From: Stenotrophomonas maltophilia
GTDB taxonomy: Bacteria > Pseudomonadota > Gammaproteobacteria > Xanthomonadales > Xanthomonadaceae
Direction: 5' to 3'
NCBI GenBank assembly: GCA_002387845.1
Contig: DGLB01000076.1
Span: 1-64,000 of the forward strand
Length of the DNA: 64,000 nucleotides
Positions within the stretch are counted from its first letter, which is position 1. Each line of letters starts with the position of its first letter. Shown piece by piece: positions 15,374 through 22,941 of this stretch. The position numbers and the translations under genes were made by a program. The notes under the pieces were generated by a model. The model had not been told where the DNA came from and did no database searches. It worked only from the letters and a program-made list of their open reading frames with translations.

Positions 15374-16888
15374 ATGCCACGTAACGGTCCGGTTCTGGGA
15401 CCTCTGAGCATCCTGCTGGTGGAGGATTCTCCCGGCGATGCCGAACTGCTGAGCGGGCAGATCCTGGCCGCCGGGCTGGAGGCCAGCTTCGAGCGGGCTG
15501 AAAGCGCGGATGAGCTGCGCCGGGCACTGGCGCGCGGTACACCGGACATCGTCCTGTCCGACCTGAGCCTGCCTGGCTTCTCCGGTCTGGACGCGCTGCG
15601 GATCGTGCGCGACAGCCACCCGGACATGCCCTTCATCTTCGTTTCCGGCACCCTGGGTGAAGAGCCGGCCGTGGCGGCGCTGCGCGAAGGGGCCAACGAC
15701 TACATCATCAAGCACCAGCCGGCGCGCCTGCCCTCCGCGGTGGCGCGGGCGGTGCGTGATGCGCGGGGTGCGCTGGACCGCGCCCGGGTCGAGGCCGAAC
15801 TGATGCGCGCGCAGCGGCTGGAAAGCCTGTCGCTGCTGGCCGCCGGTCTCAGTCATGACCTGCGCAACATCCTGCAGCCGCTGCTGATCATGCCGGACCT
15901 GCTCAAGGCGCGTACCGACGACCCACAACTGCGGCACCTGGCCGACGTCATCGCCGAGTGCGGGCGCCGCGGGCACGAGATGGCCGAGTCCATGCTGTCG
16001 TTCGTGCGCGGCTCGCGCACGCCCAGCGAGCCGATCCGGGTGGCCATGCTGTTCGAGGCCGTGGCGCTGTTGTTGCGCAGCAACCTGCCGCCCGAGGTCG
16101 ACCTTCAGCTGCAGGTGGCCGACCCCGATCTGACCGTGCATGCCAACTACACCGAGCTTCAACAGGTGCTGTTGAACCTGGCCCTGAACTCCATCCAGGC
16201 CATGCCAGACGGCGGTCAGCTCACGCTGCTTGCGCAGGCCGATGCAGATGCGCAGGGACTGTCGTGGCTGCGCATTGCGGTGTCCGACCAGGGCACCGGC
16301 ATGAGCCCGGAGGTGCTGTCCAACCTGTTCAATCCGTTCTTCACCACCAAACCCAACGGCACCGGGCTGGGGTTGATGTCGTGCAAGCGCATCATCGAAG
16401 GCGCACAGGGTCGCATCCAGGTGCAGAGCGCGCCGGGCGAGGGCACGCGGTTCGATCTGCTGCTGCCCGCGTACGAGGCTCCGGCCGACGCGCCGGTGTC
16501 CGAACCGCCGGTGGCCGCCGGCAGCGGCCAGTCGATCCTGGTGGTGGACGGCGAGGCCACGCGCCTGTCGCTGCTGGGCAATGCCTTGTCCAGCCAGGGT
16601 TATCACCTGCAGCTGGCCTGCGACGGTGCCGCCGCACTGCGCTGGATGCAGCAGGAGGCGATGCCAGCGCTGGTGATTGCCGACGCCGGCTCCAAGCTGC
16701 TGTCGGCCAGTTCGTTGCTGCGCGAGATGGCAGCCTTGGGTTATCACGGCCCGGTGCTGGTGCTGGAAAGCGAGGACGTGCCGGTGCGGCGTGGGCGATT
16801 CCCGGTGGGCATTCCGGTGCATGTGCTGCGCAAACCGCTGGAGATGCAGCAGGTGTTCCGGTCTGTGGCCGAAGCCCTCAACGCATAG
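15374..16888 (+). CDS. Hybrid histidine kinase, receiver-kinase-receiver
   Basis: 504-aa cytosolic signalling protein with no membrane segment. Domain order: receiver (~12-130; phospho-acceptor Asp63 in IVLSDLSLPG, Lys in DYIIK), dimerisation domain with His161 in AGLSHDLRN, ATPase domain with N box NLALNSIQAMPDGG and G boxes VSDQGTGMS and GTGLGL, then a second receiver (~385-504) in which the usual acidic pair is DG instead of DD (ILVVDGEA) while VIAD and RKP remain. Start ATG 15374 follows AAAGGGAG. The input must reach it through its first receiver or a partner. It is embedded in the small-gene cluster and may control it; that is inference from position only. Confidence 0.9.
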   Translation: MPRNGPVLGPLSILLVEDSPGDAELLSGQILAAGLEASFERAESADELRRALARGTPDIVLSDLSLPGFSGLDALRIVRDSHPDMPFIFVSGTLGEEPAVAALREGANDYIIKHQPARLPSAVARAVRDARGALDRARVEAELMRAQRLESLSLLAAGLSHDLRNILQPLLIMPDLLKARTDDPQLRHLADVIAECGRRGHEMAESMLSFVRGSRTPSEPIRVAMLFEAVALLLRSNLPPEVDLQLQVADPDLTVHANYTELQQVLLNLALNSIQAMPDGGQLTLLAQADADAQGLSWLRIAVSDQGTGMSPEVLSNLFNPFFTTKPNGTGLGLMSCKRIIEGAQGRIQVQSAPGEGTRFDLLLPAYEAPADAPVSEPPVAAGSGQSILVVDGEATRLSLLGNALSSQGYHLQLACDGAAALRWMQQEAMPALVIADAGSKLLSASSLLREMAALGYHGPVLVLESEDVPVRRGRFPVGIPVHVLRKPLEMQQVFRSVAEALNA

Positions 16889-16952
16889 CGCCGGGCTCTG
16901 CCCGGGCGAGGCAACGCCGGTCGGACGTACGACCGGCCGATTCACAGGTGGC

Positions 16953-16990
16953 TAACACCGTACAGGCGCAGCATGGCGGCGCGGGGGCGC
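16953..16990 (+). promoter_or_regulatory. Shared upstream motif, copy 7
   Basis: TAAC 16953-16956, CAT 16972-16974, GCGGGGGCGC 16981-16990; 13 nt before ATG 17004, shorter than in the other copies. It lies 64 bp after the kinase gene, so the kinase is flanked by motif-driven genes on both sides. Confidence 0.7.
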
Positions 16991-17003
16991 TCAAGGGTTG
17001 ACC

Positions 17004-17654
17004 ATGGGGCTCAATGTCATGTCAAACACTCACCTTGTCTACTTCGATTTCGATTCCTCTCGCCTTGCGGTAAGAAGTGGTCGTGTGATCACGCCCGAGG
17101 TTGATCTGGACGACGATAAGTCGGACATCCAGAAGCCGCTCGGGAACGATGAGGACTTATGCCTGCGTGTAGCAGGCCTCATTTCACATCGTTACGAGGA
17201 CAGTGATACGCCGCTCATGGACTACTTCTTCTCGGTAACTACCAAACGAGGGGTGGTCCGCATCGTGGGCATCACCCGAACCGCGCAGGCGCTCGAGACG
17301 TTCACTGAATGTCTCGAAGCGACGAAAGGAACAGTTGGGGTCAAGGAAGTAGATACGACGGATGTAATCCATGCGAAGGATCCGCACATAGAAAACTATG
17401 AGGGTTACTCTGACTACACAAGGGATTTCATTTCCAGTCTTAGCCAGCACATCAAGCGCGCGATCAAGTCCTACTGGGTACTGAAGATCGACCAGGTTAC
17501 GGAGGGCATACGGATCAGAGGGCGCGTGGAATACAAGGAAGACTACGGTGCCTTTCGCTTTGCGGTGGACGTTGTCATGCGGCAGTGGAACCGGAAGGAC
17601 GTGGATGTCTCAGGTGTGAGCTTCTCCGACGTGTCCCTGCCAAAGGACGCGTAG
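17004..17654 (+). CDS. Larger BON-like protein of the motif-linked cluster
   Basis: 216-aa protein, no export signal, with visibly lower G+C than the flanking genes. Two regions follow the local pattern: ~70-125 (VTTKRGVVRIVGITRTAQALE ... VGVKEVDTTDV) and ~155-210 (VTEGIRIRGRVEYKEDYGA ... KDVDVSGVSFSD). The ending DVDVSGV links it to the 12-15 kb genes. ATG 17004 is chosen (CAAGGG 7 nt upstream); TTG 16998 and ATG 17019 are in-frame alternatives. Function unknown. Confidence 0.7.
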   Translation: MGLNVMSNTHLVYFDFDSSRLAVRSGRVITPEVDLDDDKSDIQKPLGNDEDLCLRVAGLISHRYEDSDTPLMDYFFSVTTKRGVVRIVGITRTAQALETFTECLEATKGTVGVKEVDTTDVIHAKDPHIENYEGYSDYTRDFISSLSQHIKRAIKSYWVLKIDQVTEGIRIRGRVEYKEDYGAFRFAVDVVMRQWNRKDVDVSGVSFSDVSLPKDA

Positions 17655-17676
17655 CCGCTGTAGCAGCGTGGTGGGG

Positions 17677-17727
17677 CCGGTAGCGCCGGGCGCACCCCTT
17701 GGGCCGGCCAACGGCCGGCGCTATCGG
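17677..17727 (+). repeat. SMAG/REP palindrome
   Basis: GTAGCGCCGG at the left and CCGGCGCTATC at the right form a hairpin with an inner GGCCGGCCAACGGCCGGC palindrome. It lies at the 3' ends of two convergent genes. Confidence 0.75.
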
Positions 17728-17754
17728 TCGCGTGCAACGTAGACGATCAATGGA

Positions 17755-18492
17755 TCAACCGGTTTCCCAAGGGAACCGCGGCAGTGCGGCCACCGCCTGC
17801 TCCAGCCGCCGCGACCAGTTGCCGTGGATATCCGCGTACAACGGGCTGTCGGCGGCCAGGCGCATGCGCTGGGTGATCTGCAGGTCGCCGGCGCGCAGCA
17901 GCACGAGGTCGAACGGCAGGCCCACGGAAAGATTTGAACGCACGGTGGAGTCAAGCGACACAACCGCGGTGCGCGCCGCATCGTCCAGCCGCGTGTGCGA
18001 GCGGATGATGCGGTCCAGGATCGGCTTGCCGTACTTCGATTCGCCGATCTGCAGGAACGGGGTTTCCGGCGAGGCGGCAATGGCATTGCCCAGTGGGTAG
18101 ATCATGTACAGGCCCGGCCGCTCGTTGCCGACCTGGCCGCCCAGGATCAGCGTGGCCTGGGTGTTCACCCCGTCGTGGCCGTGCTCCGGGGTGCTGCTTT
18201 TGACCTGGCTGTCCACCAGCACCCGGCCCACGTACTCCGCCACCTCGAACAGGTGGCGGTAGGCCAGCAGGCTCTCGGCCCGCTGCTCCTCGGCATCGCG
18301 GCGCAGCCGGGACACCAGCAACTGGGTGGTGGCGAGGTTGCCCGCCGCCATGAGCACGAACACCGCCTGGCCTGGAAACTCGAACTCGTGCAGCTTGCGG
18401 TGCACGCGGACATCGTCCAGCGAGGCGTTGGTCCGGGTATCGGCGGCGAAGACCAGGCCTTCGTCCACCTCGATGCCGACGCAATAGGTCAT
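17755..18492 (-). CDS. anbu: Anbu, proteasome-type Ntn peptidase
   Basis: 245-aa member of the Anbu family (COG3484), ancestral relatives of HslV and 20S beta subunits. The start MTYCVGIEVDEGLVFAADTRTNA leaves Thr2 as N-terminal nucleophile after Met removal, and D17-type and Lys33-region residues (HRKLHEFEF) follow. GDLQITQRMRL near the C-terminus is also typical. In many bacteria Anbu is encoded beside alpha-E, ATP-grasp and transglutaminase genes; none of these is nearby, so here it is solitary. It is divergent from folK, only 84 bp apart. Natural substrates are unknown. Confidence 0.88.
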   Translation of the reverse strand: MTYCVGIEVDEGLVFAADTRTNASLDDVRVHRKLHEFEFPGQAVFVLMAAGNLATTQLLVSRLRRDAEEQRAESLLAYRHLFEVAEYVGRVLVDSQVKSSTPEHGHDGVNTQATLILGGQVGNERPGLYMIYPLGNAIAASPETPFLQIGESKYGKPILDRIIRSHTRLDDAARTAVVSLDSTVRSNLSVGLPFDLVLLRAGDLQITQRMRLAADSPLYADIHGNWSRRLEQAVAALPRFPWETG

Positions 18493-18576
18493 GACAACCC
18501 TCTATGATGTGCACCCCGATTCTATGCGGTGGCCGTGATGGCACCATGTGGATTCGCCCCACGTACGCTGAACACC

Positions 18577-19065
18577 ATGACCACTGTGCTTCTGAGCCTG
18601 GGCAGCAACCTGCAGCCGCAACAGCATCTTCACGCCGCGGTGGAGGCCCTGCGCGCGCGGTTTGGCGCGATCGCGGTCTCGCCGGCCTACCGTACGGCGG
18701 CAGTGGGCTTCGACGGCCCCGCTTTCCTGAACAACGCGGTGGCGATCGAGACCGAGGTGCCGCTGGCGTCGCTGGATACGTGGCTTCACGCGCTGGAAGA
18801 CGCCCATGGGCGCGATCGCAGCGGGCCGCGGTTCTCTGACCGCACCCTGGACATCGACGTGGTGTTCTATGGCGACCTGATCGTGGAAGGCCCTGGCCAC
18901 CTGCGCATTCCGCGCCCGGAGCTGAAGCATGCGTTCGTGATCAAGCCGCTGGCGGATATCGCCCCGGGCTTCGTGGATCCGGTCAGCGGGCTCACCCTGG
19001 CGCAGCTGTGGCGCGCGCATGGGCAGCACGACGAGGCATTCGAGGTGGTGGAGCTCACCCCGTAA
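18577..19065 (+). CDS. folK: 2-amino-4-hydroxy-6-hydroxymethyldihydropteridine diphosphokinase
   Basis: Transfers pyrophosphate from ATP to 6-hydroxymethyl-7,8-dihydropterin in folate synthesis. It starts MTTVLLSLGSNLQPQQHL, the classic HPPK N-terminus, and carries FLNNAVAIET and the signature RSGPRFSDRTLDIDVVFYG with the Mg-binding D-I-D. ATG 18577 is preferred over 18529 because family members begin at MTxVxxSLGSN. Length 162 aa is normal. The next gene, convergent, is a pteridine reductase, so two folate functions are adjacent. Confidence 0.96.
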   Translation: MTTVLLSLGSNLQPQQHLHAAVEALRARFGAIAVSPAYRTAAVGFDGPAFLNNAVAIETEVPLASLDTWLHALEDAHGRDRSGPRFSDRTLDIDVVFYGDLIVEGPGHLRIPRPELKHAFVIKPLADIAPGFVDPVSGLTLAQLWRAHGQHDEAFEVVELTP

Positions 19066-19099
19066 TCGGGACCCGGTGGTGCCGGCTGTCGACCGGCCC

Positions 19100-19837
19100 T
19101 CATGAAAGGGTTCGACCCCCGTCCACCCGCAGCGTATGCCCCGTCACGAACGGCGCGTCACTGGCCAGCCAGTACACCGCCTCGGCGATCTCCTCCACCG
19201 TGCCGGTGCGCCCCAGCGGCGTGCGCGCCAGCAGGGCCTGACGGGCAAAGTCGTCCTTGCCCTGTTCCGGCCACAGGATCGCGCCGGGGGCCACCGCATT
19301 CACCCGCACCTTCGGGGCCAGTTCCAGTGCCAGTGACCGGGTGATCATCTCCAGCGCCGCCTTGGCCGCGCTGTACACCGCGTGGTCGCGCATCGGGTCG
19401 GTGCCGTGCAGGTCGGTCAGGTTGACGATGCAGCCCTGCTGGCGGCGCAGGTGCGGCGCGGCGGCCTGGGCCAGCAGCAGGGGCGCGCGGGCGTTGACCG
19501 CGAACAGGTCGTCCCACTGTTCGGCGGTGGTCTGCCCCAGCAGGGTGGGGTAGAAGTTGGAGGCGTTGTTCACCAGCGCATCCAGCCGCCCGAACTGGGC
19601 CACCGTCTGTTCCACAAGATCGGGAAGGGCGGCGGCATCGCGCAGGTCGGCCTGCAGGGCCAGCACGCTGCCGGGGCGCAGCATGTCCAGGTCGAAGGCG
19701 GCCTGCTGCAGTTCAGCGGTCGAGGTGTTGGCATGCAGCACCACCGACCAGCCACAGGCGTGGAACTGGCGGGCAATGGCCGCGCCAATCCGGCGGGCGC
19801 TGCCGGTGATCAGCACCACGGGTGCGCTGTCGGTCAT
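19100..19837 (-). CDS. Pteridine reductase / FolM-like SDR
   Basis: 245-aa short-chain dehydrogenase with the TGxxxRIG loop characteristic of pteridine reductases (ITGSARRIGAAIARQF), NNAS at the usual place and the catalytic Y-x3-K (AVYSAAKAALEM). It probably reduces dihydromonapterin or dihydrobiopterin-type pterins with NADPH. ATG 19837 follows GGAGATTCCCCG, a good ribosome-binding site; the open frame extends further upstream without support. It ends convergently 35 bp from folK and is divergent from the methyltransferase gene. Confidence 0.88.
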   Translation of the reverse strand: MTDSAPVVLITGSARRIGAAIARQFHACGWSVVLHANTSTAELQQAAFDLDMLRPGSVLALQADLRDAAALPDLVEQTVAQFGRLDALVNNASNFYPTLLGQTTAEQWDDLFAVNARAPLLLAQAAAPHLRRQQGCIVNLTDLHGTDPMRDHAVYSAAKAALEMITRSLALELAPKVRVNAVAPGAILWPEQGKDDFARQALLARTPLGRTGTVEEIAEAVYWLASDAPFVTGHTLRVDGGRTLS

Positions 19838-19892
19838 CGGGGAATCTCCGTGCTCGGCTATGCTGTGCATTGTCACCGCAATCGACCGCGCC

Positions 19893-21077
19893 ATGCATTC
19901 TTCCCTGCCTCTTCCCGACGCCGACGCCCTGGCCCACAGCGAACAGCTGCGCGAGGCGCTGTCCGCTGAAATCCTCGCCAATGGCGGCCTGATGCCGTTT
20001 TCGCGCTTCATGGAACTGAGCCTTTACGCGCCGGGCTGGGGCTACTACAGCGCCGGTGCCAGCAAGTTCGGCCCGGCGGGCGATTTCACCACCGCTCCGG
20101 AAATGGGCTCGCTGTTCACCGCCACCCTGGCCAATGCCGTGGCCCCGGTGATGCAGCAGCTGGGCCCGCAGGCGCGCTTTCTGGAACTGGGCGGCGGCAG
20201 CGGTGCGTTTGCTGAAATCATGCTCAAGCGGCTGCTGGAGCTGGATGCGCTGCCCGAGCGTTACGCCATTCTGGAGCCCAGTGCGGATCTGCGCGAACGC
20301 CAGCGCGAGCGGCTGGAAAAAGCGCTCATTCCGCCGGTGTTCGCGCTGGTGGAGTGGCTCGACCGACCGTTCGATGACGACTGGGACGGCATGGTGTTCG
20401 CCAATGAAGTGATTGACGCGCTGCCCACGCCGCGCTTCCTGGCCAAGGACGGCATGATCCACGAGGAAACCGTGGAACTGGATGCCGAAGGCGCCTTCAT
20501 GCGCGGTGCGCAGCCGGCCGATGCCCTGCTCAGTGCCGCCGTGCGCCATGTGGAGCGTTACCTGGGCCAGCCGTTTGCCGACGGCTACCGATCCGAACTG
20601 CTGCCGCAGCTGCCGTACTGGATACAGGCGGTGGCCGGCGGACTGAAGCGCGGTGCGATGCTGTTCGTCGATTACGGCTACCCGCGCCACGAGTATTACC
20701 AGCCCGAGCGCGACGACGGCACGGTACGTGCGTTCTATCGCCACCATGTGCACAACGACGTCTACAAATGGCCGGGCCTGCAGGACATCACCGCATCGGT
20801 GGACTTCACCGCGCTGGCCGAAGCGGGAACCGGTGCCGGGTTTGACCTGGCCGGTTACTGCACGCAGTCCAGCTTCCTGCTCGGCAACGGGCTGGACCGC
20901 CTGCTCACGCTGGCAGAGGAGCGCACCGACGAGGTCGGCAAGCTGCGCCTGCGTGACCAGGTAAAGAAACTGACACTGCCCACGGAAATGGGCGAGCGTT
21001 TCCAGGTGATGGGCTTCCAGCGCGATGTCAGCATGGATGCCTCGTTCCTGGTTGGCGATCTGACCTGGCGATTGTGA
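19893..21077 (+). CDS. MidA/NDUFAF7 family SAM-dependent methyltransferase
   Basis: 394-aa protein of the MidA (DUF185) family. Visible features: the N-terminal MPFSRFMELSLYAPGWGYYS, GDFTTAPEMGSLFTATLA, the SAM-binding loop FLELGGGSGAFAEIML, and VFANEVIDALP. Mitochondrial homologue NDUFAF7 methylates an arginine of the NDUFS2 subunit of complex I; the bacterial target is not known to me. ATG 19893 is the most plausible start; the frame is open upstream through the divergent gene. It is followed after 1 bp by a VanZ-like gene, implying one transcript. Confidence 0.88.
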   Translation: MHSSLPLPDADALAHSEQLREALSAEILANGGLMPFSRFMELSLYAPGWGYYSAGASKFGPAGDFTTAPEMGSLFTATLANAVAPVMQQLGPQARFLELGGGSGAFAEIMLKRLLELDALPERYAILEPSADLRERQRERLEKALIPPVFALVEWLDRPFDDDWDGMVFANEVIDALPTPRFLAKDGMIHEETVELDAEGAFMRGAQPADALLSAAVRHVERYLGQPFADGYRSELLPQLPYWIQAVAGGLKRGAMLFVDYGYPRHEYYQPERDDGTVRAFYRHHVHNDVYKWPGLQDITASVDFTALAEAGTGAGFDLAGYCTQSSFLLGNGLDRLLTLAEERTDEVGKLRLRDQVKKLTLPTEMGERFQVMGFQRDVSMDASFLVGDLTWRL

Positions 21078-21078
21078 G

Positions 21079-21471
21079 ATGACCATGACAGGGATGTTGA
21101 AGCCGCTGCGGCGGCCGCGGTTCTGGCTGGGGCTTTGGTGGTTGGCGGTGATCAGCGTGATTGTGGTCTGCCTGATTCCACCGCCGCCGCTGCCGGACCT
21201 GCCGAAGAACAGCGACAAGGTGGAGCATTTCCTGGCCTATTTCCTGTTGGCGGGGTCGGCGGTGCAGATCTACCGCACGCGTGCAGCAGTGTGGTGGGCT
21301 GCTGTGGGGTTGGTGTTGATGGGGGTTGGCGTGGAGTTTGCGCAGGGCGCGTTGACCGATAACCGCAGCGCGGACCCGGCCGATGCCGTGGCCAATACCC
21401 TCGGGGTGATTGCCGGGATGGCCATTCGCTTTACCCCGTTGCGGGATCTGTTGCTGCGGTTGAAGGGCTGA
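21079..21471 (+). CDS. VanZ-like integral membrane protein
   Basis: 130-aa membrane protein with about four hydrophobic segments. The family hallmark is DKVEHFLAYFLLAGSAVQIY followed later by GVEFAQGAL and RSADPADAVANTLGVIAG, typical of VanZ-like/YukJ-type small proteins. VanZ confers low-level teicoplanin resistance in enterococci; chromosomal homologues have no assigned role. Its ATG begins 1 bp after the methyltransferase stop codon, so translation is probably coupled. Confidence 0.85.
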   Translation: MTMTGMLKPLRRPRFWLGLWWLAVISVIVVCLIPPPPLPDLPKNSDKVEHFLAYFLLAGSAVQIYRTRAAVWWAAVGLVLMGVGVEFAQGALTDNRSADPADAVANTLGVIAGMAIRFTPLRDLLLRLKG

Positions 21472-21496
21472 ACCCGGGATGGCACGCCACAGATGC

Positions 21497-22096
21497 GGTA
21501 GGGTCGGTCGATAGACGACCGCCGACTGCACCCATCGCTGCTGGAACGCATGACCTCCGAACGGAGAAGCGCTTCTGCGACAAATGTCACGCGTTACCGT
21601 GCGGATCACCGTTATCGGCAGTCGTCTGTCGACCGACCCTACCTTCGTGCGGATCCAGCTCAGTCCGTGATCCACGCACCTCACCGTCCCTGTGCTGGCG
21701 ACGTCGCAAGCCAGGAAAGCGGTAGGGTCGGTCGATAGACGACCGCCGATTGCACCCATCGCTGCTGGAACGCATGACCTCCGAACGGAGAAGCGCTTCT
21801 GCGACAAATACCGCGCGTTACCTTGCGGATCACCGCTATCGGCGGTCGTCTGTCGACCGACCCTACCTTCGTGCGGATCCAGATCAGTCCGTGATCCACG
21901 CACCTCACCGTCCCTGTGCTGGCGACGTCCCAAGGCAGGAAAGCGGTAGGGTCGGTCGATAGACGACCGCCGATTGCACCCATCGCTGCTGGAACGCATG
22001 ACCTCCGAACGGAGACGCGCTTCTGCGACAAATGTCACGCGTTACCGTGCGGATCACCGTTATCGGCAGTCGTCTGTCGACCGACCCTACCTTCGT
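21497..22096. repeat. Tandem 224-bp array of paired REP (REPIN-like) units
   Basis: Three successive units begin GGTAGGGTCGGTCGATAGAC at 21497, 21721 and 21945, exactly 224 bp apart; the third is truncated after about 150 bp. In each unit the opening REP is answered about 120 bp later by its inverted partner (TCTGTCGACCGACCCTACC), so each is a pair of inverted SMAG repeats around a conserved core, followed by a ~75-bp spacer. Copies differ by only a few bases, indicating recent tandem duplication. The 642-bp gap between the VanZ-like gene and the next gene holds nothing else. Confidence 0.92.
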
Positions 22097-22113
22097 GCTT
22101 CATCGATTTCGAT

Positions 22114-22428
22114 CTAGGTCAGCCCGTAATTCACGTTTACTGCCGATATATCCACGCTCCTCACCCCGGAGACCCGTTGGTCCTTTATCGCGGCGCGGAG
22201 CTGTTCATGCAGTACAGCGTCATTCACCGTTCCTGTGATGGTGACGTCGCTTTGCTTCGTAGCCACTTTTAGAACAACCCGATTACCATCCTTCCAATGC
22301 TCGCTGAACTTTCCTTGCAGATAGCGCGCCATGTTGTAGCTCGCTTCGTAATCTCCAAACTCCTCAAGCGAGGCGACCTGCGGCGGCCTGTTGATTGCCT
22401 GAATATCGGCACCCGATAACGTGCTCAT
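22114..22428 (-). CDS. Small cytosolic BON-like protein, distant member of the motif-linked set
   Basis: 104-aa protein on the opposite strand, 4.5 kb from the main cluster. The core VVLKVATKQSDVTITGTVNDAVLHEQLRAA and the ending VSGVRSVDISAVNV fit the local BON-like pattern and its D-x-S-[GA]-V signature. No signal peptide. It is preceded by an exact-register copy of the shared upstream motif (copy 8), which argues that motif and gene family move or evolve together. The 3' end abuts the REPIN array. Function unknown. Confidence 0.7.
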   Translation of the reverse strand: MSTLSGADIQAINRPPQVASLEEFGDYEASYNMARYLQGKFSEHWKDGNRVVLKVATKQSDVTITGTVNDAVLHEQLRAAIKDQRVSGVRSVDISAVNVNYGLT

Positions 22429-22456
22429 TCTGTCACCCCATCAACGTCTGACGCTT

Positions 22457-22494
22457 GCGCCCCCGCCGGTAAATGCTGCGCCCAACCGGCGTTA
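22457..22494 (-). promoter_or_regulatory. Shared upstream motif, copy 8 (minus strand)
   Basis: Read on the minus strand: TAAC (22494-22491), 15 nt, CAT (22475-22473), 6 nt, GCGGGGGCGC (22466-22457); 28 nt before the ATG at 22428. Spacing is identical to copies 1-5 and 7. Confidence 0.72.
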
Positions 22495-22530
22495 ATGATG
22501 CGTGAGCCGTCCGGGCTGGCGTTCCGTCTC

Positions 22531-22552
22531 GACGCGCATGGCGCGTCGCTAC
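22531..22552 (-). repeat. SMAG palindrome overlapping a stop codon
   Basis: GACGCGC-ATG-GCGCGTC followed by GCTAC. On the minus strand its GTAG contains the TAG stop codon of the gene ending at 22549. Confidence 0.75.
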
Positions 22553-22941
22553 AGATTGCGGAACCAGGCGGCGAAGACTTCGTCGCCCATCCATGTGTTC
22601 TTTCGGCACAGGTGCGTCATCAGTGCTTCGTCTTCCTCCGCGCGTGCGAAACGCTCAGCATTGCCGCTGCAGCGTGCGGAATCCAGCTCCTGTTTGGCTT
22701 CGGCCAGAAATCGCGACAGGCGATCCTCAATCGCCCACACCGCCATTTCGATGCGGGGCAGGCGCGTGCTGGGCGCTACGCTTACCCCATGCAATGCCAT
22801 CTGCAGGCGCTCGATGTGATCGGGGTGGTTCTTCAGTGCGGAGCGCAAACTGCGTGGCACCGGGGGAAGCGGCGGGCGTGGGCGCGTGGTTGCAGGGCGC
22901 GTGTAACCGGGCAGAATCTGGCGAAAGCGCTTGATCACCAT
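22549..22941 (-). CDS. Hypothetical protein downstream of a HigA-like gene
   Basis: 130-aa soluble protein, unrecognised. Basic, Pro-rich N-terminus (MVIKRFRQILPGYTRPATTR), then a helical region (SLRSALKNHPDHIERLQMAL, RIEMAVWAIEDRLSRFLAEAKQELDSA) and a C-terminus with MGDEVFAAWFRNL. ATG 22941 overlaps the end of the higA-like gene by 7 bp, so the two are translationally coupled. That position is compatible with a toxin or effector partner, but the sequence does not resemble HigB/RelE. Its TAG stop lies in a SMAG repeat. Confidence 0.6.
   Translation of the reverse strand: MVIKRFRQILPGYTRPATTRPRPPLPPVPRSLRSALKNHPDHIERLQMALHGVSVAPSTRLPRIEMAVWAIEDRLSRFLAEAKQELDSARCSGNAERFARAEEDEALMTHLCRKNTWMGDEVFAAWFRNL

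Noticed and set aside
21497..22096. CRISPR-like array
   Set aside because: The repeats are 224 bp long with conserved, not unique, intervening sequence and contain inverted REP pairs; no cas genes are nearby.
21550..22272. Short open frames within the REPIN array
   Set aside because: They recur only because the DNA repeats; they lack ribosome-binding sites and encode no recognisable protein.
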